Positions 36,627 to 46,368 of a stretch of DNA of 64,000 nucleotides are shown piece after piece (within the stretch, counting starts at the first letter, position 1; each line of letters starts with the position of its first letter). This DNA comes from Comamonadaceae bacterium (GTDB lineage Bacteria > Pseudomonadota > Gammaproteobacteria > Burkholderiales > Burkholderiaceae_C), in NCBI GenBank assembly GCA_947475685.1, contig CANJNC010000016.1:1-64000 (forward strand). Direction: 5' to 3'. Position numbers and translations under genes: made by a program. The notes under the pieces were generated by a model that saw nothing but the letters and a program-made list of their open reading frames with translations, did no database searches and was not told the origin of the DNA.

Positions 36627-37859
36627 TCAGCTCAAATGCACTTTCGCAAATCGCCTCTTGCCCACTTGCACGACATACGTGCCTGCTGACAACTTCAAGC
36701 CCTTGTCACTGACCTGTGAGCCATCGACTTTAACGCCTGCACCCTCAATCAATCGATTGGCCTCACTGCCAGAAGGGGCAAGTCCCGCCGCTTTGAGCAA
36801 TGCGCCAATGCCCATCGGGGCACCTTGGAGCATGAGCTCTGGGAGGTCCTCTGGCACCCCGCCCTTGCTTCTAAGTTCAAAATCTCGCTCGGCCCCATCT
36901 GCCAAGGCCATCCCATGAAAACGTGCAGTGATTTCTTTGGCCAAAGCCACTTTGAGCACTTTGGGGTTGAGTCCGTTTTGAACCTCTAAACGGCTGGCCT
37001 CAATGTCTTGGGTACTTTTGAAACTTAAAAGCGGATACCAAGCCCACATCAACTCATCGCTGATCGAAAGCACTTTGGCAAACATGGTGTTGGCCTCTTC
37101 GGTGATGCCAATGTAGTTGTTTTTGCTCTTTGACATTTTGTCCACACCGTCCAAGCCCACCAGCAAAGGCATGGTCAAAATACACTGTGGCTCTTGCCCG
37201 TATTCTTGCTGCAGGTGACGCCCCATCAATAAGTTGAACTTTTGATCCGTTCCTCCAAGCTCCAAATCACTCTTCAAAGCCACGGAGTCGTAGCCTTGCA
37301 TCAAGGGGTATAAAAATTCGTGCACACTGATCGATTGTTCAGCCTTAAAACGCTTGTTGAAATCATCTCGCTCCATCATTCGAGCCACCGTGTACTTGGC
37401 GGCCAGCTCAATCATGCCCCGAGCGCCCAAGGGATCACTCCACTCGCTGTTGTAGCGGATCTCGGTACGCGCTGGATCCAGCACCAAACTTGCTTGTCTG
37501 TAATAGGTTTGGGCATTGTCTTGAATTTGTGCCTTGCTCAAGGCAGGCCTGGTGCTGTTTCTGCCCGACGGATCCCCAATCATGGTGGTGAAGTCCCCGA
37601 TCAAGAATATCACCTGGTGACCCAAATCTTGCAATTGGCGCATCTTGTTGAGCACCACCGTGTGTCCAATGTGGATATCTGGCGAGGTGGGGTCCAGCCC
37701 AAGCTTGATCCTAAGCGCACGACCCGTTTGCTCCCAGTCCTTGAGCTTTTTGATCCACTCCATCTTGGGCAGCAGTTCCTCACACCCCTTTAAGGTGACG
37801 TCCAAGGCCTCTTGGACTCGGGGACTTAAAAGCACGGGCTCTGTGATGGCGTCGTTCAT
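36627..37859 (-). CDS. tyrS: Tyrosyl-tRNA synthetase
   Basis: A class I synthetase (410 residues) charging tRNA-Tyr. The HIGH motif is in LGLDPTSPDIHIGHTVVLNK (about 52-71) and the KMSKS motif in GVDKMSKSKNNYIGI (about 236-250). A C-terminal S4 RNA-binding domain (about 345-405) contains ASEANRLI and GVKVDG-like residues (EANRLIEGAGVKVDGSQVSD). The start MNDAITEPVLLSPRV at 37859 matches the family; the open frame extends upstream but without similarity. It is divergent from the M23 peptidase, as is common in Burkholderiales. Confidence 0.95.
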   Translation of the reverse strand: MNDAITEPVLLSPRVQEALDVTLKGCEELLPKMEWIKKLKDWEQTGRALRIKLGLDPTSPDIHIGHTVVLNKMRQLQDLGHQVIFLIGDFTTMIGDPSGRNSTRPALSKAQIQDNAQTYYRQASLVLDPARTEIRYNSEWSDPLGARGMIELAAKYTVARMMERDDFNKRFKAEQSISVHEFLYPLMQGYDSVALKSDLELGGTDQKFNLLMGRHLQQEYGQEPQCILTMPLLVGLDGVDKMSKSKNNYIGITEEANTMFAKVLSISDELMWAWYPLLSFKSTQDIEASRLEVQNGLNPKVLKVALAKEITARFHGMALADGAERDFELRSKGGVPEDLPELMLQGAPMGIGALLKAAGLAPSGSEANRLIEGAGVKVDGSQVSDKGLKLSAGTYVVQVGKRRFAKVHLS

Positions 37860-38222
37860 GTGTTCAAGCGCTTGGCGTTTAGGGTTGAAAAAAACGTGTT
37901 CAAAGGGTTTCAAACATGAAAAGGTCGTTTTTTTGCAAAAAACCCTATATTTTTGAAGACTTACCAAGAACAAGCTCATTTGACGCATTAAAGAACACGT
38001 GCAAATCAAGTTATACTAGAATTAGATCATAAGTTCTATATTCAATCCCTTATTTTAGCCTGATCCTGTTCGTTGGGACATCGGGCATGCAGGTTTTGAT
38101 TGTAGGCTTGACTTGGCTGCATTACCTTATTACGTGTTTTTGCGTATTGTTGCGTTGCCGCTCGATGGCGCTCTGACCCTAAGAGCTCCTGGGCACACTT
38201 GGGCAACGTTGGAGATTTTGTT
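37860..38222. other. Divergent intergenic region tyrS / M23 peptidase
   Basis: About 360 bases, AT-rich at 37990-38060 (for example TTATACTAGAATTAGATCAT). Promoters for both genes are expected here, but I could not assign -35/-10 pairs with confidence. No RNA gene was recognised; a T-box leader would be unexpected in this phylum and none was seen. Confidence 0.35.
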
Positions 38223-39716
38223 GTGTTAAAACTGTTGTTTCAAGTTTTGGTATTGGCGCTTGATCAGGGGCATTGGCTTTGTGCGCGCGCTGCTTGGTGC
38301 GCACATGTCCTTTTGACCCACCATTGGACGCAAGTCAAAACCGCGATTTATCTGGTGTTGAGCGTGGTGATCGTTGGCTCTGGAGCCTCTTATGCCGTGG
38401 TGAGCCTTGGGCCGGATGCGGCCTTGTTGCAGTCGCGCACGGTCGTCAAAGACATCGATGTGATTGCGCAAAGTAGACTCTTTAAGCTTGAAGGCGGGCA
38501 AGTCGACGACGCCAAAGAAGCGTTGTCAAACCAGGGCTTTGAAGACCTGAGCGCTCAATACACGGACGCCTCCTTGCCCAAAGCCAGCCCCTTGAGTGAG
38601 CAGGTCTTTCACACCACCGAGTGGTCTCGCAACAGCGACACAGCGCAACAGACGCTTCGTCGTCTTGGCATCTTTGACCCCCAAGCATTGGCCTTTATTC
38701 TTTCAACGCCCAGCACCAAACGTGCGCTTTTGGGCAAGAATCAAAGGCTGCTGCATGCAGTGAGCGATCAGTCGCAGCAACTGCGGGAATTGAACGTGCG
38801 TTGGTCTGATGAGGATCCACAGTATTTCAACCGCCTGAGCATCAAAAGAAGTGCAGGTGGCTTTGAAGTGCAGCAAAACAAGATCCGTTTCCAAACTCAG
38901 CTCCAAGTCGCCGCAGGGCGCATCAAGTCCTCTTTGTTTCAAGCCACCGACCTGGCCAGGGTTCCCGATGCCGTTGCCACGCAATTGGCAGAAATTTTCT
39001 CTGGAGACATTGATTTTCACAGGGCCTTGCGACAAGGCGATCGATTCTCACTGATCTATGAAGTCATGCTCGCAGATGGCGAGGTTTTAAAAACCGGCAA
39101 CATCTTGAATGCAGAATTCATCAACCGCGGCAAGTCCTATCAAGCCGTTTGGTTTTCAGACCCGAGCAGCGCCAAAGGGGATTACTACTCCATGGATGGG
39201 ATGAACCTTAGGAGAACCTTTTTGGCCTCGCCTTTGGCGTTTTCCCGTGTCACTAGCGGCTTTAGCATGCGCATGCATCCCATTTTGCAAACGTGGAAAG
39301 CACACCTGGGCGTCGACTACGCCGCGCCCACCGGTGCGCCCGTTCGATCAGTGGGCAACGGTTTTGTGGAAAGCGCCGGATATCAAAATGGGTTTGGCAA
39401 CGTGGTCTTTATCAAACACCCCCAGGGCCCATTGACGGTTTACGCACACTTGTCTCGCATTGACGTTAAAAAAGGACACAGTGTCTCTCAAGGCGAAGTC
39501 CTCGGTGCAGTCGGTGCAACGGGTTGGGCCACAGGACCGCACCTGCACTTTGAATTTCGCTTGAATGGACAGCACCAAGACCCCATGACTTTGGCCAAAC
39601 AAAACACCCCCATTCCGTTGGCAAGCGAACTCAAACCGCAGTTTTTAAAGCAAGCTCAATGGGCCAAGTCGGCCTTGTCTGGCTTGGGCAGCCTAGAAAC
39701 AGTAGACCTTGACTGA
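38223..39716 (+). CDS. Peptidoglycan DD-metalloendopeptidase, M23 family (MepM-like)
   Basis: A membrane-anchored periplasmic endopeptidase of about 497 residues. An N-terminal membrane segment (about 45-65, IYLVLSVVIVGSGASYAVV) is followed by a coiled/OapA-like region and the M23 domain (about 345-460). Zinc ligands: H in MRMHPI, H-x3-D in HLGVDYAAP, and HLHF in GPHLHFEFRLNGQ. The start is probably GTG 38223 with GGAG eight bases before; a TTG at 38199 is possible. It precedes anmK, and both act on cell-wall turnover. Confidence 0.92.
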   Translation: MLKLLFQVLVLALDQGHWLCARAAWCAHVLLTHHWTQVKTAIYLVLSVVIVGSGASYAVVSLGPDAALLQSRTVVKDIDVIAQSRLFKLEGGQVDDAKEALSNQGFEDLSAQYTDASLPKASPLSEQVFHTTEWSRNSDTAQQTLRRLGIFDPQALAFILSTPSTKRALLGKNQRLLHAVSDQSQQLRELNVRWSDEDPQYFNRLSIKRSAGGFEVQQNKIRFQTQLQVAAGRIKSSLFQATDLARVPDAVATQLAEIFSGDIDFHRALRQGDRFSLIYEVMLADGEVLKTGNILNAEFINRGKSYQAVWFSDPSSAKGDYYSMDGMNLRRTFLASPLAFSRVTSGFSMRMHPILQTWKAHLGVDYAAPTGAPVRSVGNGFVESAGYQNGFGNVVFIKHPQGPLTVYAHLSRIDVKKGHSVSQGEVLGAVGATGWATGPHLHFEFRLNGQHQDPMTLAKQNTPIPLASELKPQFLKQAQWAKSALSGLGSLETVDLD

Positions 39717-39722
39717 GGCTTC

Positions 39723-40988
39723 ATGGCGCACTCCCCTTTGCGTCTGAACCATCCATCGCGGCACATTCCCCCCCCATTTATGAGCACCGCCCCAGACTCA
39801 GGCCTCTTCATGGGTTTGATGTCGGGCACGTCTTTGGACGGCGTGGATGCGGTGCTTGTGGACTTCAAAGGCAGCCCACGCACCCTGGGACATGCTTTCA
39901 CGCCCTTTGAGCCTTCTATTCAGCAAACGCTTTTGAGCTTGAACGCTTCTAGCCCCAATGAACTGCATCACGCAGCGATCGCAAGCAACAGCCTTGCAAG
40001 CCTTTACGCCCATACCTGCAACGCGCTTCTCAAGCGTTTAGGACTGCCCGCTGATCGCATACAAGCCTTGGGGGCACACGGACAAACCATCCGTCATCAA
40101 CCTCAAGCCCATGACGATTGGGGCTACAGCACCCAGTTGTTGTCCGCACACTTGCTCGCCGAACTCACCCACATTGATGTGATCCACGATTTCAGAGCCC
40201 GAGATATTTTTGCTGGTGGGCAAGGGGCCCCACTCGTTCCGGCTTTTCACCAACATTATTTTTCAAGTGATCGCGCCTGGCGCATCATTTTGAACATCGG
40301 GGGCATGGCCAATGTCAGCATCTTGGCGCCTTTGTCCCCATCAAACCCAGGGCACCCCTTCAAAGAAGAGCCGCTGACTGCAGCCGGATTTGATTGCGGC
40401 CCTGGCAATGTGCTCATGGACATGTGGTGTTTGCGGCACACGGCCCAATCCTATGACGACAAGGGCCAATGGGCTCAAACGGGCCGAGTCCATGAGGCCT
40501 TGCTCAAGCACTTTTTATCTGAACCCTTTTTCAAATTGCCCCCGCCCAAAAGCACTGGGCGAGACTTGTTCAATGAAGCCTGGCTCGATGCGCATGTGTC
40601 TGCCCCTCATGATCACGTCTCAGCTCAAGACGTTCAAGCCACACTGTGCGCCTTGAGCGCACACAGTGTCCTGTGTTCGGTGGATGCGTTCTTGAAAGAT
40701 AAGGGCCTCTTACACCTTCAAGACACACCCATTGAGATGGTGACGTGTGGGGGAGGCGCGCTCAATGAGGCTTTGACGAAAGAAATTCGCAATAGAGCCA
40801 CGCTCTTTGGCTCATTAAAGCACATGAAATTGTTCAGCTCCGATGAGTTGGGCTGCCCACCCCAGCAAGTGGAGTCATTTGCCTTTGCGTGGCTTGCCAG
40901 ACAGCGGGTTTTGGGCCTGAGCGCGAACTCACCCAATGCCACGGGCGCCAAGGGTCCACGGATCTTGGGCTCTTGGGTCAAAGCTTAA
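39723..40988 (+). CDS. anmK: Anhydro-N-acetylmuramic acid kinase
   Basis: Phosphorylates and hydrolyses 1,6-anhydro-MurNAc to MurNAc-6-phosphate in peptidoglycan recycling. The ATP-binding motif GLMSGTSLDGVDAVLVDF lies at about 31-48; other family blocks are GAHGQTIRH, FRARDIFAGGQGAPLVP and FDCGPGNVLMD, with the late VTCGGGALNEAL. At 421 residues it is longer than E. coli AnmK (369), partly through about 25 N-terminal residues. ATG 39723 has GAGG upstream; ATG 39780 is the alternative. It follows the M23 peptidase by six bases, so the pair is an operon. Confidence 0.95.
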   Translation: MAHSPLRLNHPSRHIPPPFMSTAPDSGLFMGLMSGTSLDGVDAVLVDFKGSPRTLGHAFTPFEPSIQQTLLSLNASSPNELHHAAIASNSLASLYAHTCNALLKRLGLPADRIQALGAHGQTIRHQPQAHDDWGYSTQLLSAHLLAELTHIDVIHDFRARDIFAGGQGAPLVPAFHQHYFSSDRAWRIILNIGGMANVSILAPLSPSNPGHPFKEEPLTAAGFDCGPGNVLMDMWCLRHTAQSYDDKGQWAQTGRVHEALLKHFLSEPFFKLPPPKSTGRDLFNEAWLDAHVSAPHDHVSAQDVQATLCALSAHSVLCSVDAFLKDKGLLHLQDTPIEMVTCGGGALNEALTKEIRNRATLFGSLKHMKLFSSDELGCPPQQVESFAFAWLARQRVLGLSANSPNATGAKGPRILGSWVKA

Positions 40989-40995
40989 TGAGGTT

Positions 40996-41021
40996 AAAAA
41001 AAAGGTGCCTAAGCACCTTTT
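40996..41021 (-). terminator. Rho-independent terminator, mainly for erpA
   Basis: The 8-bp stem AAAGGTGC/GCACCTTT (41001-41008 with 41013-41020) has a 4-nt loop. On the minus strand it ends in eight T residues (the A run 40996-41003 on the plus strand). It can also serve anmK from the other side. Confidence 0.85.
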
Positions 41022-41063
41022 AGATACACGCTTTGCTCTCTCGAGCAAAGGGACAGATTGTTT

Positions 41064-41429
41064 TTAAACCGAGAACGAAGATCCACAACCACAGGTGGTG
41101 GAGGCATTGGGATTTTTAATCACAAACTGTGAGCCCTGCAAGTCTTCTTTGTAATCGATCTCTGCACCCAAAAGGTACTGGTAACTCATGGCATCAATCA
41201 GCAAAGAAACACCGTTCTTGCTCATCGTGGTGTCGTCTTCATTGGTGATTTCATCAAAGGTGAATCCATACTGAAAACCAGAACATCCGCCACCTTGCAC
41301 AAACACACGCAGTTTGAGTTCAGGGTTGCCCTCTTCAGCGATCAAGTCAGCCACCTTTGCAGCAGCACTGTCGGTAAAGACAATGGGTTCGGGCATCACG
41401 GATTCAATGTTTTCAGCTACTGCACTCAT
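41064..41429 (-). CDS. erpA: Iron-sulfur cluster insertion protein ErpA
   Basis: An A-type carrier delivering Fe-S clusters to apoproteins. The 121-residue protein has the three conserved cysteines in [11 protein letters not shown] (about 50) and [11 protein letters not shown] (about 114 and 116). The early [21 protein letters not shown] is typical of the family. ATG 41429 ([10 protein letters not shown]) has GGAG seven bases upstream. A second 8-bp hairpin (41031-41038 with 41043-41050) lies just after its stop. Confidence 0.96.
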   Translation of the reverse strand: MSAVAENIESVMPEPIVFTDSAAAKVADLIAEEGNPELKLRVFVQGGGCSGFQYGFTFDEITNEDDTTMSKNGVSLLIDAMSYQYLLGAEIDYKEDLQGSQFVIKNPNASTTCGCGSSFSV

Positions 41430-41572
41430 GAGAGTCTCCAAACAATCAATCAATTAAAAAAGAGCTTTTTAACTCAGGACATGCAACTGTACCAAAAAAC
41501 CTTCAACATCACCTGCAATATGGTTAATGAAAACAACACTCTTTGGGACAGGCTCGCCTTGCAAGAGGCATT

Positions 41573-41603
41573 AAAAAACCCCTTAAGCATTGCTGCCAAG
41601 GGG
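41573..41603 (-). terminator. Terminator of the rplM-rpsI operon
   Basis: On the minus strand CCCCTT (41603-41598) pairs with AAGGGG (41584-41579) across a 13-nt loop with a weak inner GCA/TGC pairing, followed by a run of T (A run 41573-41578 on the plus strand). It lies 60 bases after the rpsI stop. Confidence 0.7.
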
Positions 41604-41662
41604 CGGTGTGTAAGAGGAGACTTGAATAAGCGTGGCGCTTGGGCAAGACTCTCCCAACAAGG

Positions 41663-42055
41663 TCAGCGCTTGCTGAACTGCTTGCGACGGCGAGCAGAGT
41701 GCAAACCGACCTTTTTACGTTCCACTTCACGGGCATCCCGCGTCACGTAACCCGCCTTAGATAAAACGGGCTTGAGGTTTTGATCGTAGTCGATCAAAGC
41801 ACGCGTGATGCCATGACGAACCGCACCGGCTTGGCCAGACTCACCACCGCCGTGCAAGTTGACTTGAATGTCAAAATACTCAACATGGCTGGTCAATACC
41901 AAGGGTTGCTTTGCAATCATGATCGAGGTTTGACGACCGAAATACTCGGTGATGTCTTTGCCATTGATCGTAATCTTGCCCGAGCCCTTCTTTATGAAGA
42001 CTCTGGCGACACTGGACTTTCTACGTCCCGTTCCATTGTTCCATTCACCAATCAT
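41663..42055 (-). CDS. rpsI: Ribosomal protein S9
   Basis: Small-subunit protein uS9 (130 residues). It starts [20 protein letters not shown] and ends with the conserved basic tail [10 protein letters not shown], whose terminal Arg reaches the P-site t[13 protein letters not shown] and [16 protein letters not shown] are clear family blocks. It lies 10 bases downstream of rplM. Confidence 0.98.
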   Translation of the reverse strand: MIGEWNNGTGRRKSSVARVFIKKGSGKITINGKDITEYFGRQTSIMIAKQPLVLTSHVEYFDIQVNLHGGGESGQAGAVRHGITRALIDYDQNLKPVLSKAGYVTRDAREVERKKVGLHSARRRKQFSKR

Positions 42056-42065
42056 CTGTGGCTCC

Positions 42066-42494
42066 TTAAATCGTTAACTCTTTGGGTTGCTGTGCACTAT
42101 GTGGATGCTCAGTACCGCCATAGACCTTGAGTTTTTTGATCATGGCATAACCCAAGGGGCCTTTGGGCAACATGCCCTTGACGGCTTTCTCGAGCGCACG
42201 ACCAGGGTGCTTGGCTTGCATGTCACGGAAGTTGGTTCCGTAAATGCCGCCAGGGTAACCTGAGTGACGGTAATAGACTTTGTCCAAGGCTTTGTTGCCT
42301 GTGACACGAATCTTGGAGGCGTTGATGACGACAATGAAGTCGCCTGTATCGACGTGAGGCGTATAAATGGCCTTGTGTTTGCCGCGTAAACGGAGTGCAG
42401 CTTCGCTGGCAACACGTCCGAGCACCTTATCGGTGGCGTCAATCACAAACCACTCGTGCACCACGTCAGCGGGTTTTGCGCTGAAAGTAGACAT
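42066..42494 (-). CDS. rplM: Ribosomal protein L13
   Basis: Large-subunit protein uL13 (142 residues). Family blocks: [52 protein letters not shown] and the end [18 protein letters not shown]. It leads the rplM-rpsI operon, with a promoter about 130 bases upstream; in E. coli L13 represses its own operon through this leader. Confidence 0.98.
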   Translation of the reverse strand: MSTFSAKPADVVHEWFVIDATDKVLGRVASEAALRLRGKHKAIYTPHVDTGDFIVVINASKIRVTGNKALDKVYYRHSGYPGGIYGTNFRDMQAKHPGRALEKAVKGMLPKGPLGYAMIKKLKVYGGTEHPHSAQQPKELTI

Positions 42495-42835
42495 GGATAA
42501 ATCCTTGGAGTTTAGGTTTGTAAGCGTCCTTTACCACGGTCGGTGTTCTTCTAGCGAGAACCTCTTAGGTGGATCTGAAACCTTCGCCGCGGGACTGCTC
42601 AAACGCTGCGAAGCTTTCCATTTTATAATGATTTTGGCCATTTGGGCAAGTTTTGAGGTCCTCTGATTCACAAGGCCCATGGTTTCGTCTCTTGGGTGAA
42701 ACAGCTTTCGCGCATCGTGGTGCCATTCAAACAGTTCATGGCGTCAGTGGGGCGTGCTCAAACCCTCGCTCACCCAAGCTTTTGATTGACACCGAATGGC
42801 TCCAAGCGAACTAAAACGGTTACCATCGCAGGCTT
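42495..42835. other. Divergent intergenic region rplM / rlmJ
   Basis: About 340 bases. It contains the rplM promoter (42622-42649, minus strand) and a leader of about 120 nt before rplM. The half nearer rlmJ shows no recognisable gene or RNA. Confidence 0.4.
42622..42649 (-). promoter_or_regulatory. Predicted rplM-rpsI promoter
   Basis: On the minus strand TTGCCC (42649-42644) and TATAAA (42627-42622) are separated by 16 bp. The spacing and position, about 120 nt upstream of rplM, fit the promoter of a ribosomal protein operon. Confidence 0.5.
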
Positions 42836-43735
42836 ATGTTCAGTTACCGACACGCTTTTCACGCTGGAAACCATGCAGATGTTTTAAAGCACGCCATGCT
42901 CATCTCTATTGTCAAGTACATGACCGAAAAACCGGTCCCCTTGACAGTGATTGACACCCATGCGGGCGCAGGACTTTACCGCATGGACAGCGAGCTCTCA
43001 GCCATCAGCGCCGAGGCGCTTGAGGGCATTCAAAAGATCTGGGCTCAGCCCCAATTGGTCAAGTCCAAGCTCTTGAAGGAGTATTTGGCGCTCTTGCACG
43101 ACTTCAACCCCTCCCCCAAATCCAAGCTCTACCCAGGCTCGCCTTTCATCGTTCAGCACTTGCTCAATGATTTTGACAAACTCAAACTCTTTGAGTTGCA
43201 CCCCACCGACACTCGCCTGCTTGAGCAACATGTGGCCCAACTCAAAGTGGCCCGACAAGTTGCGGTTTTGCGTGCAGATGGGTTTGAAGGCATGAAAAAG
43301 TTCTTGCCCCCCGCACAAAGACGCGCCTTGGTGGTGATGGACCCCAGTTATGAAATCAAAACCGATTACAACAAAGTCTTGGACAGCATCGAGGATGCTT
43401 TGAAGCGTTTTGCCACAGGCACCTACATGGTCTGGTACCCGCTCATTGCTCGCGCTCAAGCCCACGACTTGCCCAAACGACTCAAAACCATGGCCAATCA
43501 CGCCAAGCGTGATTGGTTGCATGTGTCTTTGATTGTCAAATCTTCCAAATTCACGGCGCTCCCAAGCGAGTTGCTCGATGGCGTCAAACAAAAAAGACCT
43601 GGCCTGCCTGGAAGTGGCGTCTTTGTGATCAATCCCCCGTACACGCTGAAAGCGGAGTTGGAAGAAGCCATGCCCGAGATGGTCAGTTTATTGGGCCAGG
43701 ACCCACACGCCCAGTTTCACCTCGAAGGCTCTTAG
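42836..43735 (+). CDS. rlmJ: 23S rRNA (adenine2030-N6)-methyltransferase RlmJ
   Basis: An SAM-dependent rRNA methyltransferase of 299 residues. The N terminus MFSYRHAFHAGNHADVLKH is diagnostic of RlmJ; the SAM motif region is VIDTHAGAGLY (about 39-49), and the catalytic N6-adenine motif appears as MDPSYE (about 170-175), a DPSY variant of DPPY. NPPYTLKAELEEAMP lies near the C terminus. Its stop overlaps that of the convergent metF by about 4 bases. Confidence 0.94.
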   Translation: MFSYRHAFHAGNHADVLKHAMLISIVKYMTEKPVPLTVIDTHAGAGLYRMDSELSAISAEALEGIQKIWAQPQLVKSKLLKEYLALLHDFNPSPKSKLYPGSPFIVQHLLNDFDKLKLFELHPTDTRLLEQHVAQLKVARQVAVLRADGFEGMKKFLPPAQRRALVVMDPSYEIKTDYNKVLDSIEDALKRFATGTYMVWYPLIARAQAHDLPKRLKTMANHAKRDWLHVSLIVKSSKFTALPSELLDGVKQKRPGLPGSGVFVINPPYTLKAELEEAMPEMVSLLGQDPHAQFHLEGS

Positions 43736-44574
43736 TGGGACGCCTCTAGCCAGCCCAAATTGTCACAAATGGACAGCACCGCAGCGCTTTGGTTGAGCGT
43801 ATAAAAATGCAAGGCGGGCACGCCAGCGCAGTGCAATTGATCACATAGATCCGTGATCACTTCTAGACCAAACGCTTTGATGGATGCCGCATCATCGCCA
43901 AAAGCCTGCAACCTTAAACGAATCCACCTGGGGACCTCGGCACCACAGGTCTCAGAAAATCTGAGCAGCTGAGAGGAGCTGCTGATGGGCATGATGCCAG
44001 GCACAATGGGGACCTGCACGCCTGCTTTTTCAACCTCATCGACAAACCTAAAATAGGCATCGCTGTTGAAAAAATACTGCGTGATCGCCGAGTCAGCGCC
44101 TGCTTTGACTTTTTCGACAAAGGCCGTTAAATCTGCTTGAGGTGACTTGGCTTGGGGGTGCATCTCTGGATAGGCCGCCACCTCGATGTGGAAATCATTG
44201 GCAAAATGCTCTCGAGTAAAAGCGACCAAGTCCTTGGCAAACTCAAACTCCCCGCTTGAACCAAATCCACTTGGCAAATCCCCTCGCAAGGCCACCAATC
44301 GCCCAACGCCCATCCCTTTGATCCGCTCGAGTTGCTCTAAAATGGTTTGTGGCGTGGCGCCTACACAAGACAGGTGGGCCGCAGCCTCTTGCCCTTCGGC
44401 TTGAATCTGAGCGACCGTGCTCAAGGTACCCGACTGCGTTGAGCCTCCAGCACCATAGGTCACCGAACAAAATTGCGGTTTGATGCGATACAACTCCTGG
44501 CGGATTGTCTTTAAACGCTCTACACCTTCGGGCGTTTTGGGCGGAAAAAATTCAACACTGAGAGTTGGATTCAT
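43732..44574 (-). CDS. metF: 5,10-methylenetetrahydrofolate reductase
   Basis: A flavoprotein reducing 5,10-methylene-THF to 5-methyl-THF for methionine synthesis. The 280-residue TIM barrel starts LSVEFFPPKTPEGVERL; the catalytic Glu in EFFPPKT and CSVTYGAGGST are visible, with VALRGDLPSG and ITQYFFNSDAYFRF as family blocks. It lies downstream of ahcY on the same strand with about 200 bases between. A 9-bp tandem repeat (44610-44645) lies in its 5' region. Confidence 0.96.
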   Translation of the reverse strand: MNPTLSVEFFPPKTPEGVERLKTIRQELYRIKPQFCSVTYGAGGSTQSGTLSTVAQIQAEGQEAAAHLSCVGATPQTILEQLERIKGMGVGRLVALRGDLPSGFGSSGEFEFAKDLVAFTREHFANDFHIEVAAYPEMHPQAKSPQADLTAFVEKVKAGADSAITQYFFNSDAYFRFVDEVEKAGVQVPIVPGIMPISSSSQLLRFSETCGAEVPRWIRLRLQAFGDDAASIKAFGLEVITDLCDQLHCAGVPALHFYTLNQSAAVLSICDNLGWLEASH

Positions 44575-44609
44575 AACAGAGGAAAATAAATAAAGGGGCG
44601 CCTAAACAC

Positions 44610-44645
44610 CATGTATAGCATGTATAGCATGTATGCCGTGTCTAC
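44610..44645. repeat. 9-bp tandem repeat, four units, upstream of metF
   Basis: Units CATGTATAG, CATGTATAG, CATGTATGC and CGTGTCTAC. The first two are identical. The array begins 36 bases before the metF start codon. Confidence 0.85.
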
Positions 44646-44697
44646 CTCGTCAACACGGGTGCAGAGTTAGGCTCTCAAAGGAGGGCACTTTAAGCGC

Positions 44698-44730
44698 ACC
44701 GCAAAAAGCCTTAAAGGGGCCTTTTGCGGT
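44698..44730. other. Strong hairpin between ahcY and metF
   Basis: ACCGCAAAAAGCC (44698-44710) pairs with GGCCTTTTGCGGT (44718-44730) with one mismatch and a short loop. A second stem GGTGTG/CACACC lies at about 44740-44757. There is no external T run, so it may be a processing or partial-termination structure after ahcY rather than a standard intrinsic terminator. Confidence 0.55.
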
Positions 44731-44772
44731 CCTCTCTTGGTGTGGTTGAGCACACCCAAAGCACCCCATTGA

Positions 44773-46206
44773 TCAATAGCGGTAGGCGTCCGGCTTGTAC
44801 GGGCCAGACTTGCTCACACCAATGTAGCTGGCTTGATCTTCGGTGAGTTCAGTCAACATGGCACCCACTTTCTTCAGATGCAACCTGGCCACCTTCTCAT
44901 CCAAATGCTTGGGCAACACATACACCTGACCATTCTCATACCGATCTGGGTACTTGAAGAGTTCAATTTGTGCAATCGTTTGATTTGCAAAAGAAGAGCT
45001 CATCACAAAGCTTGGATGTCCCGTACCACAGCCCAAATTGACCAAGCGACCCTTGGCCAACAGGATAATCTTGTTGCCTGAAGGCAGTTGAATGTGATCG
45101 ACTTGGGGTTTGATTTCTTCCCACTTGTAAGCCTCCATGGCAGTGATGTCGATTTCATTGTCAAAGTGACCGATGTTGCAAACAATCGCCTGGTCCTTCA
45201 TGTTGAGCATGTGCTCATGCGTGATCACGTGTTTGTTGCCCGTCGCAGTGACAAAAATATCGGCCTTGTCTGACGCGTAATCCATGGTGACGACTTTGTA
45301 GCCCTCCATGGCCGCTTGCAGTGCATTGATGGGATCAATCTCGGTGACCCAGACCTGTGCGCTCAAAGCGCGCAGTGCCTGTGCACTGCCTTTGCCCACG
45401 TCTCCGTAGCCCGCCACCACAGCAACCTTGCCTGCGATCATCACATCGGTTGCGCGTTTGATGCCGTCGACCAAAGACTCCCTACAGCCATACAGGTTGT
45501 CAAATTTGCTCTTGGTGACCGAATCGTTGACGTTGATGGCTTTGAACATCAACTCTCCCTTGGCAGACATTTCTTTCAAACGATGCACACCCGTCGTGGT
45601 CTCCTCAGTCACTCCAATGATCTTTGCACTTTTGCGGCTGTACCAAGTGGGATCTTGGGCCAATTTTTCTTTAATGGCCGCAAACAAACAAATCTCCTCC
45701 TCACTGCCTGGATGGCTTAAAACAGAGAGGTCTTTTTCCGCCTTTTTACCCAAATGCATCAAAAGCGTTGCATCCCCACCATCATCAAGGATCATGTTGG
45801 GGCCTTCGTTTTCTGTGTGGGCTGCACCAAACTCAAAAATACGGTGCGTGTAGTCCCAGTACTCCGCCAAATTCTCGCCCTTTTTGGCATAAACAGGCGT
45901 TCCCGCTGCAGCAATCGCAGCCGCCGCGTGGTCTTGTGTCGAATAAATATTGCACGAAGCCCAACGCACTGACGCACCCAAAGCTTGTAGCGTCTCAATC
46001 AAAACAGCCGTTTGAATGGTCATGTGCAAAGAGCCCGTGATGCGCGCGCCTTTAAGCGCTTTGTTGGCACTGAACTCCTCGCGAATGGCCATGAGGCCAG
46101 GCATCTCAGTTTCGGCAATTTTAATTTCTCTTCGACCCCAATCAGCCAAAGATAAATCAGCCACCAAGGCATCGTTGGCATGTAAAGGTTTAATCACAGC
46201 GTTCAT
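44773..46206 (-). CDS. ahcY: S-adenosylhomocysteine hydrolase
   Basis: Splits SAH into adenosine and homocysteine, removing the product inhibitor of methyltransferases. The 477-residue protein starts [20 protein letters not shown] (ATG 46206, GGAG upstream). NAD-binding motif [17 protein letters not shown]; substrate motifs [14 protein letters not shown] and [12 protein letters not shown] terminus [12 protein letters not shown]. An SAH riboswitch lies about 170 bases upstream on the same strand, so expression should rise when SAH accumulates. Confidence 0.98.
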   Translation of the reverse strand: MNAVIKPLHANDALVADLSLADWGRREIKIAETEMPGLMAIREEFSANKALKGARITGSLHMTIQTAVLIETLQALGASVRWASCNIYSTQDHAAAAIAAAGTPVYAKKGENLAEYWDYTHRIFEFGAAHTENEGPNMILDDGGDATLLMHLGKKAEKDLSVLSHPGSEEEICLFAAIKEKLAQDPTWYSRKSAKIIGVTEETTTGVHRLKEMSAKGELMFKAINVNDSVTKSKFDNLYGCRESLVDGIKRATDVMIAGKVAVVAGYGDVGKGSAQALRALSAQVWVTEIDPINALQAAMEGYKVVTMDYASDKADIFVTATGNKHVITHEHMLNMKDQAIVCNIGHFDNEIDITAMEAYKWEEIKPQVDHIQLPSGNKIILLAKGRLVNLGCGTGHPSFVMSSSFANQTIAQIELFKYPDRYENGQVYVLPKHLDEKVARLHLKKVGAMLTELTEDQASYIGVSKSGPYKPDAYRY

Positions 46207-46368
46207 GTCTTTTAACTCCATCGGATGATAAAAAAACCACTGCTCGCAATGAAACCCAAGTCCGCCTTGAATAGAAAAGACAAGGACATGGCACCAAGCA
46301 TTGTCGAGAGAAAAGGAGACAAGCACCTCACCTCACAATTTGCAGTGGGTGAGCGCCGTTTGATAAAA

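Noticed and set aside
38199-38222. Longer start (TTG 38199) for the M23 peptidase
   Set aside because: A GGAG sits ideally in front of GTG 38223, so the shorter start is preferred.
44575-44772. Possible SAM-type riboswitch or small holin-like gene between ahcY and metF
   Set aside because: Only hairpins and a 9-bp repeat are present; no conserved aptamer core and no open frame of useful size.
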